DNA of 64,000 nt from Populus alba (Eukaryota; Streptophyta; Magnoliopsida; Malpighiales; Salicaceae), in the NCBI RefSeq assembly GCF_005239225.2, contig NC_133299.1:3786967-3850966 (forward strand), in the 5' to 3' direction. How positions within the stretch are numbered: position 1 is the stretch's first letter; every line of letters starts with the position of its first letter. Positions 13,016 to 25,225 of the stretch are shown one piece after another. Both the position numbers and the translations under genes were made by a program. The notes below the pieces were generated by a model. That model worked only from the letters and a program-made list of their open reading frames with translations, was not told the origin of the DNA and did not search any database.

Positions 13016-14161
13016 AATTTATTTCGAGTGAAAATTAAATTATTATACAACCCGAAAAATAAAAATGAGTAGAATAAATAAAATAACTTAAAAGAAATAA
13101 TGAGATAGGTGAAATTGCATTAAGAAGGGTGGCAAGGCATGAATTAACTAATAAGGAAAGCTTAGGGGTGAAATAAGAAAAACTTAAAAACTATGGGTCA
13201 ATGTGCAAAATTAGAAAATTCAGCAATATAAATGCCCAATTTTCTTCTCATGACTGGCGGCATTTCCAGCAAAGAAAAGGGGAGGAAATTTTGATTTTTT
13301 CTTTCAAGATTCTTGACAAAACCACTCAAAATTAAGAGAATTAGGCTTCGTTTGTTTGCAAGAAAGTTGTTTTCTTTTGGAAAGTGAATTTCGGGGAAAG
13401 TGAATTCCTGAAAAAGTATTTTTCAATGTTTGGTTGTGTTATGAAAAATAAACTAGAAAATATTTTTCAATATTTGGTTATGTTATATTATGGAAAATAA
13501 TTTATTAATGAATTAATTTTTTTTTTCAAGTTTATCTAATATATATAAAATATTTAATATAAATATTTAATCACTTACAATAAAAGAATGAAATCTAAAA
13601 AGTATAATGATGATTTTTTTTTTATTATATGCTATATTTATACATAGCTTATTTTATAAAATATAATTATATATGTCATATCATATCATATTATATAGAA
13701 ATAAGCTTGTGAAATATTTTTTAAGCAAACCTATTAATATATATTTTTTTCAATTTTAAAAGCTTAAAATAAGTTTTTTTTTTTTTCATATGAAGAAAGC
13801 CAAATTAGGTTATGGTAAGAGTTATATATTTGGGTTTTTTTTTTGGTATGAAGAATTTTTTAAAAGATAAATAGATACAAAAATATTTTGATGGGTTTTT
13901 TGGATAAATATTTTTTTTTTACAGGTAAAGGCAATTGTCCCTTTAATATCCCTTTAATATATATCAAATAAGCATCAAGAAATAAATATAAATATCTAAC
14001 ATCAAACATAGTCATGCATAAATATTAAATTTTGATGTCATATACATACATATTAATTCAAATTACAAACATAAACATGTTAGACCGAATTAAACAAGTA
14101 AACATACTTGTCAAATAACAAACATAGTCTGAACCTAAATTTTGAACATAGTCAAACCATC

Positions 14162-15116
14162 TTAGCAAGTAGGCCTATAGTAGTGTTGGTTCACAAAATT
14201 CTGAACCCAAATTTTCCTTAAATTAGCATTTTTTGCCATAAATGATTTTGTCAACATTTCATTTTGGACCAAATGATCAAATGCATTCCCAAGAGTGATC
14301 TCATTAAAGCCTTCAATTTTCGTCACTTCCGTATAAAACGCATTAACATCAAGTTGATTTTTGGTGAGGCTTTGAATTGCAAATGCTACATATCCAATCT
14401 ATTTAGACAACTTTTCAACATCATCATCTTCATACATGATTTCTCTTTCTATGTTGCCTCTTTTATGTACTAGAGGAAGATGTCTCTTTTCCCTTATAAG
14501 TTTCTTCATATTCCCCTTCATTTTCAATTGAAATTGATTGCTCTTCAATGTTCTCTTCCAAGTTGACATCAACATATGATTTGGCATCATTTCCAGTTGC
14601 CATGTCTTTTCCAACAAAAATTGTCATTGCCTCGTACTTATTAAGTTTTTTGTTGAGATACTTGTCATGATTAGGATGTGTATGTTCATAAAGTTTAGAA
14701 TATGCAATTTTTTAGTTCATTGTATAACATTTTAGAAACAAAAGTAAATATAAAAATTACAAAGAGTATAATATTTATCATACATTTACTTCTTTTCATC
14801 ATATATTTTTCGAAACTGTAATCATCTTCAAACAATCATCCCAGCCAAAGCAATTTTTATTTTTAAGTTTGGTTATTATTCCCCATTCTTTTTTCACAGT
14901 CTTGAGATGATTGTCCACATTCTTAGGCTCGCATTGCACTTTGAACTTTTGACTGATTTCTGTAGCCACCTTAACAAAAGATTTTGCTTTAAAGGTGGAA
15001 AAAGGTTTGCTTTCTTTAAGTACTTCCTCAACTAATATCTCAAACAACATGTGAGACATAGACTTAGACCATGTGAAGTGCTTGCCCTTACATTTTTCAT
15101 TCTGCGTGGAACTCAT
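14162..15116 (-). pseudogene. Harbinger ORF1, Myb/SANT-like DNA-binding protein (broken)
   Basis: Accessory protein that in PIF/Harbinger elements binds the element and helps nuclear import of the transposase. The first exon reads from 15116: GKHFTWSKSMSHMLFEILVE, then KSFVKVATEISQKFKV, NVDNHLKTVKKEWGII and CFGWDDCLKMI, a Myb/SANT-like domain of about 100 residues. After SKNI the frame is lost at a stop, but YDEKK continues in another frame, so there is a small indel. Further exons read YEHTHPNHDKYLNKK, MTIFVGKDMATGND and a C-terminal stretch ending in NQHYYRPTC before TAA at 14162-14164. No full-length product is possible. Confidence 0.75.
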
Positions 15117-15344
15117 TTATACAAAAAAGAAATTACAAATCATATAAAATACAAAATAAAATCATATAATATTTAGATTTAATAAATTTCATATAAAAAC
15201 TATAATTAATAATTAAAAGAGAAATTATAATAAAGTCAACATCTACTCCAAATACATAACAAAGATAATACAAACTCAAGCAAGACATAATAGAAACAAA
15301 CACATATAATTAACACTCAATTACTAGTTTCTTTGAGTGTTATA

Positions 15345-16676
15345 ATCATTCTATATGGTTGATGCAATCATTTCTCTTTTTGTTATTCACTCCCTATTCT
15401 CTTCTCTTTCCTCCCGTTGACTTAAGTTGATTGTTCGTTAATTGGATTCACTATCCGAACATATTTCTTTTATAAAAAAGTCATAAGGATCAACCCTCAT
15501 TATGTGATTATGAATAATACAACATGCAAGCACAACATCTACTTGTGTTTCATAAGACCAAAAAGATTTTTCATCAATTGATCTAAAACGACTCTTCAAA
15601 ATACCAAACCCTCGCTCAATAGCGGTTCTTAATGAAGAGTGTCAAAGATTAAATAGCTCCTTTTTATTTTCTGGTGCACATTTTGTAAACTCATTCAAGT
15701 GATATCGAACTCCACAAAAAGAATAAATGATTCCTTTTCGAATACTGTAACCAGCATCACCAAGATAATATTTCCCTAAAAATTAAAAAAAAAATAAAAC
15801 CTATTACTATCTTTATCTAATAAGACATTTTATATGTTTATTGCATATAATGCATACTTTATTATATACCTTCAAGAATTTTTAGACCACTAGGTCTTGA
15901 TAATACATCACCTAAAACCCGTGAATCATGTGCACTTCCTTCCCAGCTAACTAAAACATATATAAACTTCAAATCAAAAGTTATAGCTGCTAAAACATTT
16001 TGTGTTGTTCCTTCTTTTCAACCTCGAAACTTTTCTTGAATCTCAACATGAACATTTTCAGGAACATGGGTACCATCAATTGCTCCCACACAATCCTATA
16101 TAAACATGAAAAAATGATTTATAAACTTTTCTTCAAGATGTAATTAATTAATGTATAAAAATATTGGTATTGTTCTCATACCTTAAAATAAGGATAGAAT
16201 CTTCAATTATTTATTATCTCAACTGGAACTATATCCTTTGGATCTTTAATAAGGTGTTTGTATAACTTAAGAATTGCTTTTAAAACAATTCTAAAGTAAC
16301 AATGGATAGTTTCAACGTACCTATAGTATATACCACTAATAAAACGAAATCTTTGGTTTTGGCCTACAATTTGTAAGAACACAGTTACTTGCTCTCTAAT
16401 TGATACATTTTAAGTTGATCGTAATAGGTCATGACTTGTGAGAACATCACACAATCTATATAAGACAACAGGTTTCATACGAATTTGTTCAATGCAATGT
16501 CTATCACCTCGATTCAAAATGTTGTCAATATAGAATTCTCGTTGAGCAATTGCATTTATACATGGTTCTCTTAGTATATAAATTCTATTTATTTATTTTT
16601 CAATAATAGCTACCCCTAGAGCTATCACAGTTACAGCTGCTCTCATACATGCTGCATGAATTAACTTACTATCCAT
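15345..16676 (-). pseudogene. PIF/Harbinger DDE transposase (nonsense-riddled)
   Basis: RNase-H-fold transposase of the DDE_Tnp_4 type. In order on the minus strand: MDSKLIHAACMRAA, then RGDRHCIEQIRMKPVVLYRL, RFYPYFK, an intron at about 16097-16182, DCVGAIDGTHVP with the first catalytic Asp, KEGTTQNVLAAITFDLKF, VSWEGSAHDSRVL, a second intron, YYLGDAGYSIRKGI with the second catalytic Asp, and HSSLRTAIERGFGILKSRF with the likely catalytic Glu. In-frame stops lie near 16593, 16410, 16205, 16020, 15645 and 15440. At least two are TGA where the family has Arg (FRG-R-KEG and NL-R-HSS). The catalytic triad is still visible, but the gene is dead. Confidence 0.85.
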
Positions 16677-17055
16677 AACATGAAAATGAAGTTTTCTGAT
16701 AACAAAACCTAAAAATTTAGGGAAATAAATATTAAAAAAAACATATAAAATACTTACATAATTAATACAATAAATTATGCTGAAAAAAGCTGACAATGTA
16801 TAATAGTTATGGCAATGATATCTGATTCCCTAAACAAACAAGGTCTCAAAATATATTATTTTAGACCATAACATTCAATTTATCAATGATAAAACCGTTT
16901 TAAAATTATACAATTCATAAGTTTACAACAATCAATAGACATTGCACAATGAAATCCATATAATTACCGGCATAGTCCCATAAATTTATCCATATATAAC
17001 AAATATAATCAAACACTAATCATAAATTAATTAAAGCAAAATAAAACACAAATTT

Positions 17056-17370
17056 ATGTTTATTAGGTTCTGTTATAATTCCGTTGTTCCCATCCCATTC
17101 TCCATTCCCCACTCATTCTCCTCACCCTCTCTTGGTTTCTATAATTCCCCATTTCCCCTGTTATATAACATTCCCCTTACCGGTTTCTATAATTCCCCAA
17201 TTGCATTGTTCTCATTCCCCTCTCCTCTCGGTACCACTTCCCCTGTCCCATTCCTCTCTCCCTCTCAGTTTCCCCAATTCTCCTATTCCCTCTCCTTTTT
17301 TGTTTCTCTCATTCCCCTGTTCCCTCTTACTCTCGGTTTCTCCTCCTTCTCTCCCTCGACTACTTGCTCT
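17056..17370. repeat. C/T-rich low-complexity block with short tandem repeats
   Basis: The phrase ggtttctataattcccc recurs in tandem within pyrimidine-rich sequence. It creates long open frames on the plus strand that are compositional only. It lies inside the Harbinger element, upstream of its transposase. Confidence 0.75.
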
Positions 17371-17504
17371 AGTAACGTTGTGACTTGACAAAAAAAGAGA
17401 GCAAGGGTTGACAGAAAGGATATGGTGGTCGGATCCAGAGACAGGGAGCGGTTGCTTTTTGCTAGGGAAGTTTGGGGATTTTGCAAAAAGATATTCATAG
17501 TAAG

Positions 17505-17662
17505 TTCACAGAAATCCCCCCCCCCCGGTTTTGCCTCTCTATGTTAACAGAAATCGCCCCCCTGTTTTGCCTCTCTCTGTTCACAGAAATTGCACCCCCC
17601 CCCGGTTTTGCCTCTTTCTATTCACAGTAATCTCCCCCCCTCCCCCGATTTTGTCTCTATGA
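17505..17662. repeat. Minisatellite with C-runs, about 4 units (G-quadruplex-prone on minus strand)
   Basis: Units of about 45-55 bp, each with a run of 6-12 C, then a version of ggttttgcctctct and then tgttcacagaaat. Four C-runs are separated by less than 60 bases, so the minus strand has four long G-runs. Confidence 0.85.
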
Positions 17663-18261
17663 TTGGTTATAAATTCCCCCCTTGTTTGGTTAGATGATTT
17701 GAGTTGTCGATTGTAATTGATGAAAAAGAAAACAATCATGGAAAAAATGTATTTTTTTGTGAGTTGCTTGATAAATTTGGTTAGTTTTAACAATGGAATG
17801 TGACGAGATAAGATGAAGAAGAAAACTGTGTTATGGAAATGTTATGGAAAAAATATGACAGGTAACAGATTTATCAAGAATATCAAAGGATTTATACCAT
17901 AATTTTTACAGATCTATGAAGAAGAAGATAAAAACATAAAGGAAATAATAGAGGAAAAAAAATACCTGAAATTAATTGGTCCAGAAAAATGCTTTTGTTC
18001 TACATAAATGAATTGCTGAGCTTCCAATTGATTTTGAAATGAAAGAGAGACTGTATTTGAGAAAATGAATGGAGCTGAAAAAAAGAAAAGTGTTTTCCTT
18101 TCTTTAACAGAAGGAAAACACTTTCCTTTGATAAAATATTTTTTTTTAGTTTGACTGGAATTCAGTTTCCTTTGACTACTTTTCCATATTGTTACCAAAC
18201 ATGGGAAAATAAGGAAAGTGAATTTCAGGAATTTGTTTTCCTGTAAACAAAAATGCCCTTA

Positions 18262-19287
18262 ATATAAGAGTTAGATAAGGAATCAAAAGGGAGAAATTAA
18301 GTGTTTTAGGTAGCTTTTGGGATAGATTAAAGGTTAGGGTTTTGGAAAGAAAAAAAGGGGGAAAAGAAGGGATTAAAGAAGGCTTTGGTTTTTTTTACAT
18401 CCAATGCTTGTAATATCATCTCATTAAGATAAGGAATACCTTTAAATAGATTAATGTCATTGAATTTGTGATTTTGTTAATGAATTGACATTGTTAAATA
18501 TATATGAGGATGAAATTGAATTAATTGTATGATGAATGGATGTAATTATGGTTTATTTATATTTGTATGCATGAATTAGGGTTGGGTAAAGATTTAATTT
18601 CAAAAACGGAAAGAATAAAACCCCCTCCCTAATTGTATTGAATTTGGCTAATAGAAAGAAATTGATAAATTTATATTAGGATTGTTGAGGATTATGGTTA
18701 GATGAATGTTATTGGATGATAGTAAGAATAAGAAAGGATAAATGAATCATATTTTCTTCATTCCTATGTTTGGCCAAGGAAGTATTGAAATGGAGAGGAT
18801 TATAAATTTTCTTAACTGTTTATTGTGAAAAATATGCGTAAACGAATTTGATTGAGTCACCCGAAAGCTAGAAAAATAAAATAAAATGTGATTGGTTAGA
18901 TTAAATAATAAGAAATTTATATAAAGATGTGTCAATTAAAAAGAAAATGGAGAATGAATGGAAGAAAAGAAAAGAAATTTTATGTAAGAATAATAATTAT
19001 TGACAAAAATAAAGTGAGAATTCATAATTTTATTTGAAGAATGTAATTGACTAGTATAATGAATGAATAACAATTGATGTAATGATTTAATTGGTACATG
19101 AGAGGTTCTTGGACCTGATCAACAACAAGGGACAAGTTCACGTGTACAGACACCATGTAGGTGTTTGACACCTTAAAACAAACTATTAATTATACTAAAT
19201 TTTAGATAGAATTTTCTTTATTTTGTATCTTAGTGTGAATTGTGAAAGAAAAGGTTTTTTTTTTTTTTTTAAAAAAAAAAAAGAATA
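18262..19287. other. Intergenic right of the Harbinger element, no gene seen
   Basis: AT-rich, with short A/T tracts and no convincing exon on either strand. A short perfect inverted repeat, ggtgt-ttg-acacc, lies near 19160. An adjoining T-then-A tract at 19254-19283 could form a hairpin. Confidence 0.5.
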
Positions 19288-19672
19288 GATAGACTAATCC
19301 CTAGTTAATGGGATTAGTGTCTGGGTTATTATTAGTGTGGTTGCTTTTTATGGGGATTTTGCAAAACGCAGGTTACCTAGGTGAATGGACAAACTATTTC
19401 CTATGCTAATGGAAATAAATGGGTGAATTGAGAGAAAGAAAAATCCTTGGTTAATGGGATAAGTGCCCAGGTTATTAGTCCAATGAAAAAACTATTGTCT
19501 AGGTTAATGGAAATAATGTCATGTTGAACGAGTAGATATAGAGACTAATCACTGGTTAATGGGATTAATGGCCAAGTTATTGGGTGAATGAACAAATCAT
19601 TTCCTGGGTTAATGGAAATGGTGCCTTGTTGAATGGGCGGACTAACAGACTAAATCTGTGGTTAATGGATAA
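19288..19672. repeat. Tandem repeat, about 4 diverged units of roughly 95-110 bp
   Basis: Each unit contains gactaatcc, ggttaatgggatta, a ccaggttatt-type block, gaatgaacaaac, and gggttaatggaaat. The core ggttaatgg occurs about twice per unit, so each unit probably arose from a shorter duplication. No coding potential. Confidence 0.8.
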
Positions 19673-21763
19673 TTAAATAATACAAATCAATTTTACATAA
19701 GATATATATTTGAGTTAGCCTAAAGATAGTTTCAGTATACTTATAAAGGTTGATATTATTATTAATGTTATGCGACGATGTTAGTAAAATAAAAACAAAC
19801 CTTCTTATTAGAGGATGTTGTGATTTAAATATGTGTGTGCAAGAATATATGTAATTCTTAATAGTTAATTGTTATCATGTGTAAAGTTAATTACACCTCT
19901 CTTTATATATAATGATATTTCAAGTAACTCACATACCTGAGCTGAGTAATAGTTTAATATATAAGTAGCTTTTTGTCTAAATAATCCATGTATTTTAAAG
20001 AACTAATATTGTTGTAATATATTTTTGTATTTTTTAACTTAATTACAGATAATGTAATCAAGTGTGTGTGTGTGTGTCTTCATTTATGTATTTTGAATTA
20101 TGTTAATTTTAAATGTTTGTTCTATGATATTCTATAATTATAAAATGTCAAAATGTTATTTTTATTAAGTGTTTGTTAAGGGGAAATGTAAGTTTGGTGT
20201 TATGGTCGAGATATGAAAGTCCTAGATGATGGGATAGATATTGCAATTGATGTGCACATATTTTAAAACTATTGAGTCGATAACTTAGTACTAAAAATAT
20301 AGAGAAAACTTTGCCAAAATCTTGATAAAAAATTTATATGAAAAAAATTGGATCATTATAGTTGGTATTTTTTGAGATATAATTGGTATTTATGGGTTAC
20401 ATATTTATAGAGGTTTTTTGTATATTGGGCCTAAAATCATTGTGCATATGATAAATGATAATATTTTCTAAATAAATTGTTGTTTGGCAGGTTATTGATG
20501 AAAGAATTACCCCCCCCACATATATATAAACTAAAAGACTTTGGTTGTTTTCATGTTCGTCAACTATAACTACTCTCATGTTTTTACTTCTTTATACCTT
20601 AGTCATTATACTTAATTTATTTTTAGTTTTGTACTTTCAAATTCTATTATCATTTTTTATGTATTAATATCTATTTTTATTTATATTTTTTTAGCATATC
20701 CGAATTGAGAATGTTAACATTCAATTTAAAGATTAATTTTTTATCATGTTTCTATCCCCTGAATATTGGGTAAGGAGAAAAAAAGTCGTTCAAAAATGAT
20801 AAGTAGAGAGAAAAGCTAGCCAACCACATTTCAATCACTAAAATGACCAAACTTGATTTTTTTGGTTCATCTTAGAGTGAAAAATTCAATGATGGTGGTT
20901 TTGTCCTTTAAATATATAGAAACAATGGATCAAGAAATGTTAGTATGTTTTTTATTTGATTAGAGTTTAAGTTTTCAAACTGATTAAATGGTAATTTAGG
21001 TTTCTAAATTTTTTATTGAGATTTCTAGGATTTTTTTGAGGTCCCAAACTTAAATTTTGATTTTTCAATAACAAAAGATAATAATAAAAAAAATAAAGAA
21101 ACAGATGACGAGCATATGCCAAGTCAAACAACATATCATTCATTAAACAAAAATATATATATATATAAAAGAAAAGATGATAAAAAAAGATGATAACATG
21201 TTGTCTGTTCTTAAAAAAAAGTCAGGCAAACGAGCCTGTCTTTTTTCTTACAAGATAGATGTGATAGTGCCTAGTCTCTTCTTTCTATTTATATTTTTTT
21301 TCTTTCAAATTTTATACCCTCTCTTTTATTTCTTAGATTATTTAATTTATTTTTTACAAAAAATATTAATTGATCTTTTTTGTTTAATCAAAGGATAGCG
21401 AGTAAAGCACGAAAAAAAGTATTTAATAAATGATTATGTTTATCTAACTTTTTTTGATAAACTTAATAACAACATTCGTCTCCCCTAGTGGTTGTGATTT
21501 CAATCATAGTAGAGAATTCCCAACACCCTATGCAGAAAAGATGCCTTCCACTCGCCCAAAAGTCGTTGGTTTTTTAAAACCATCTTCATTTCTTCAAAAC
21601 ATTTTTTACTTTATTCTCAAAGTCTAGAAAAAATAAATTAAATTAAATATTAATATAATAATAGAATGCCAATTAATTCTATAAAGTCAACCATTTTATT
21701 GACCCTTGGAAAAACAAATGCTGTTATTCATTGGTGTCTATGCAGTTCCATTAAAAGACAGAA
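19673..21763. other. Intergenic AT-rich stretch, no gene seen
   Basis: Contains a (TG)n run near 20061-20077, a C7 run near 20510 and several poly-A/T tracts. The short open frames are AT-rich and match nothing I recognise. Confidence 0.5.
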
Positions 21764-21764
21764 G

Positions 21765-21818
<54 letters not shown>

Positions 21819-21866
21819 ATTTATTATAAAGAGAATATGCTTTGTGAATCGGCATTAACTCTGAAG

Positions 21867-21902
<36 letters not shown>

Positions 21903-21942
21903 AGAGAATATGCTTTGTGAATCGGCATTAACTCTGAAGCCA

Positions 21943-21985
<43 letters not shown>

Positions 21986-22030
21986 AGAGAATATGCTTTG
22001 TGAATCGGCATTAACTCTGAAGCCAATAAA
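21764..22030. repeat. Minisatellite of three units, each carrying an (AT)n microsatellite
   Basis: Three nearly identical 50-bp blocks (tattataaagagaatatgc ... gaagccaata) start near 21822, 21895 and 21978. Each is preceded by an (AT)n run of different length. Open frames across it are artefacts of the TA repeat. Confidence 0.9.
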
Positions 22031-22269
22031 CTTGTGTTAGTCCGTAGCTGAACTTTCGAGGAAGGTGCAAAGAAACATCGCCGTGGTCCATTTGAAACTT
22101 GGAAGCATGCTTGAGGGGCACCTTCCAATCCCGTTTCTTTCTCTTGGATACTTTTAGCTCTTCTGTGTGCTTCCAACTCTCACTCTTAAATTATTATTTC
22201 TTTTAAGATTGTGGTCTATATAAATATTGATTAAAATTTAAATTTTGTTTGTTTGTTTGTTATTGTGTT

Positions 22270-22620
22270 GTAAAAAAAAAAAAAAAAAAAATTTTCAAAG
22301 TAATATTTTTTTGATGTTTTTAGATTGTTTTGATGTATTGATATCAGAAATAAATTTTTTAAAAAGAAAAACAAACATTACTTTAATGCATTTTTAAGTA
22401 AAAAATACTTTGAAAAGTAACCGTAAACACACTTCCAAACACCCTAAATTTAAAAATATGTTTGTTATTACGGTAGTGGTTAATGTTTTTCAAAGTATTC
22501 GGAAATGCATTGAAATAATATTTTTTTTAAAAAAATTTATCTTTTATATCAGTACATTAAAACAATCTAAAATATCAAAAAATTAATTTGATAAAAAAAA
22601 ATCAAATTAAAAAACGATGG
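22270..22620. repeat. Two dispersed-repeat copies in inverted orientation (large imperfect palindrome)
   Basis: 22270-22440 is a minus-orientation copy (...aagtaaaaaatactttgaaaag...). 22455-22620 is a plus-orientation copy (...tttttcaaagtattcggaaatgcattgaaataatat...). They face each other around 22445. Same family as 25085-25225 and 36850-37020. Confidence 0.7.
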
Positions 22621-23421
22621 TATTTCTTCAAATTCTGATTTTTCTTTTGGTTGGACAGTGCTACAAATAAATAAATAAATGATGATACTGTCGTAAGCTC
22701 TTGTTTCTTCTAACATGTGCTGCCAAATTCTTTCTGCAACTATTTGTCACGTTTGACATGGAGCCCCTCATCATATTTATCTTTTGTACACAAAAGCTGG
22801 AAGCATGATGATAACAATTCAAATCAAATGGGTTAAAATGTATTCCTCAAGACATTAGCTAAAAACCCCATACTATTAACTATAATTAAAAGGATTAGTA
22901 ATTTATTGTTGCAAAAATATTATTATTATAAGATTATGTGTGTTTTTATTATAAATTGTACAGTTTGATGCTATAATAGGGTTATTATAGAATGTAAATA
23001 TTATTACTGTGGATTGCATTATTTAATAGGATACTGCAAGCATGTTTTCTAGGAACTACAAACATCTAGCGCTTGTGTCTTCTAAAACTAGAGATAACTA
23101 TAATTGCCAATTTTTTTTTTATTTTTTTTATTTTTTTTAATTAACATAGATATTTAAGTTAGCTTGTGTACCTCGACAATTTATAGATCTTGAAGTTAAC
23201 GACCATGTAAACCTTTAATGGTTTTAATATTTATAAAATTCGAACTAATAATTTTTATGGAATAAATTTAGAACTTGACCAGTTAAGTTATACTTGGAAT
23301 TTTTTCTTTTAAATTGTTGATTGTTCTAGTACTTGATAAGCATAGAAATTTCTTATGTATATAAAATAATAAAGTCCTTTGAATCTGTCAATAGAGGCAA
23401 CACCATATATTATGTGAAATT

Positions 23422-23514
<93 letters not shown>

Positions 23515-25084
23515 GGACTAAACTGTCAGGGTGAATGTCACTTTATTTTAAACCAATTAGGGAGAGCATGTTTTACGAGGCGCGTGGCATGGCTTTTTGA
23601 GGATTAGAGAAGGAGAGGAGAATAGTGCATCTTAATTTTGTTCTCCTCAAATTATGATCCCAGAATAATGCCTGCCCTTGCTTCCTCAAATATGTATTTC
23701 CAACACTAATTAACAAATGCTTAGGATTTTTGTATATAAAAAACTAATAAATAAAATTTAAAAAGTTCATCAATACATCTAATTAAATAAATAAAAAATT
23801 ATTTAATAAAAAAATTATCGAGCTCGATCCTTACTTGGTCAAAGTTATTTAGCCAAATAAAAGACGCGAATTGATTTAGTTGGGTTTAACAATTTATTTT
23901 TATAATTTTTTTTATTTAAAATATACACCTATAAAATTAAGAATTAATAAAATAAAATATTATGGTAATTAAAAAAATCAAATCAAAATAAATTACGTTT
24001 CCTAGTTATTCAATAAATATCTAAACAAATAATTATAATTAATTACTTATGAAATAAATATGTAGTATTAGGAATGATATCTATTAAATACCAAATAACC
24101 TTTTTTACAAAATAATTAATTATAAGAATTAATTTCATAGAAATGTGTTAGATGTAAAATTAATTATTTTCAAAAGTATTATTTCTTCAGGATAAAATCC
24201 AGAATTATTTATGAAAATTAAAGAAAAATTATAAATAGTAAAAAAGGTGCTTATCTTTTCCATTAGAGAGGACTTCCTTTTTTAGAACAATGATCCAAAC
24301 TGGTCACAAACCAGAAAAAAGGCAATCCCCTTTTCCCCTTAACAAGGAAAAGATTTTTCCTTCCCGTATCAACCCTAAACCCCCAAAATAATAATAATAA
24401 TAAAATTTTTGAATTTAGAAAGACACAGATTCTGGCATTAATTAATTAATTAATCGACAGAGGAGCCGCAGAAGCACGTAAGTAACGGCTGTCTTGAGCC
24501 TTGACCGCTTCACTCGACGTGTGCCTCCAATTCCTCCCAACATTAAGTAGCTTACCATTTCTACCCTTCTGTCTATAATCCTTAAATCAAGGGCATCTAT
24601 CTTACTACAAGGATTTCTAACCCTTTCTTTTGGACCAACTTGATTTCACCACCTGTTTTTTTAAGGAAAAGCCGATTTTCTCCCCCAAAATTTTATTTTC
24701 TTCAATTTGCCCCCTACTTTATCAACGCAAACAAGCAGAGAAACATAATATAGTGGGCACCAAGTGGTGGTTTATGAGTCATTATAATTTAATCTCTGTA
24801 TAATAAAGTCTCCCAAGTCAAGTCAATTGCAATGATTTGATAAATAGTTTTAATGAAGTCAAGTTCCTCTACATTTGTAGCAAGAAGACTATTTCTCCTG
24901 CATTTAAGAGTATATTTGAGTTTTAAATAAACAAATTTAAATTATTTTGTATATTTTTGAATGATTTTGATTTATATACGTCAAAACATATATATAAAAA
25001 ATACTTTAAATGCATCAAATTTGATGTTATTTCGGTTTAAATATGCTCTTGTAAAAATATTTTTCATTATTAAACACATATTTA
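22621..25084. other. Intergenic, no gene seen
   Basis: AT-rich. It contains a (CT)n(TA)n microsatellite at 23429-23511. 24440-24760 is slightly richer in GC and cytosine but shows no recognisable exon on either strand. Confidence 0.5.
23429..23511. repeat. Compound microsatellite (CT)n(TA)n
   Basis: About 16 CT units followed by about 25 TA units. The same compound arrangement is seen in the LTR at 38385-38467. Confidence 0.95.
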
Positions 25085-25225
25085 AAGGGTGTCTGAGAAA
25101 GTGGTAGCGGTTTGTTTTTTAAAGTGTTTTTGCTTAGAAATACATCAAAATAATATTTTTTTAAAAATTTATTTTTGAAATCAGCATATTTAAAACAATA
25201 AAAAAAACACAAAAAATAATTTAAG
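25085..25225 (+). repeat. AT-rich dispersed repeat, best-preserved copy
   Basis: Reads agggtgtctgagaaagtgg, agtgtttttgcttagaaata, catcaaaataatattttt and then atcagcatatttaaaacaat. I recall this as a very common poplar intergenic repeat (about 150 bp). Other copies in the window can be aligned to it. Confidence 0.65.

Larger units (their letters stand above)
13344..18258 (-). mobile_element. PIF/Harbinger DNA transposon, about 4.9 kb, non-autonomous by decay
   Basis: Left end ggcttcgtttgtttgcaaga and right end (as reverse complement) gggcatttttgtttacagga form imperfect terminal inverted repeats. TTA lies directly outside both ends (13341-13343 and 18259-18261), the usual PIF/Harbinger target duplication. 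Both ends also carry subterminal copies of a ggaaagtgaattt(c) motif. On the minus strand the element encodes a Myb/SANT-like ORF1 protein (15116 to 14162) and a DDE transposase (16676 to 15345), the two-gene arrangement typical of this superfamily. Both genes are broken. A C/T-rich block and a G-run minisatellite lie at 17.05-17.66 kb inside the element. Confidence 0.85.

Noticed and set aside
14264..14473. 69-codon plus-strand frame
   Set aside because: Antisense to the broken Harbinger ORF1.
17056..17388. Overlapping 110- and 99-codon plus-strand frames, Phe/Pro/Ser-rich
   Set aside because: They arise from C/T-rich tandem sequence inside the Harbinger element and have no domain or splice context.
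21666..22176. Open frames with long Tyr/Ile runs on both strands
   Set aside because: They are translations of the (AT)n microsatellites in the minisatellite.
23333..23521. 62-codon frame with Ser/Leu and Tyr/Ile runs
   Set aside because: Translation of the (CT)n(TA)n microsatellite.
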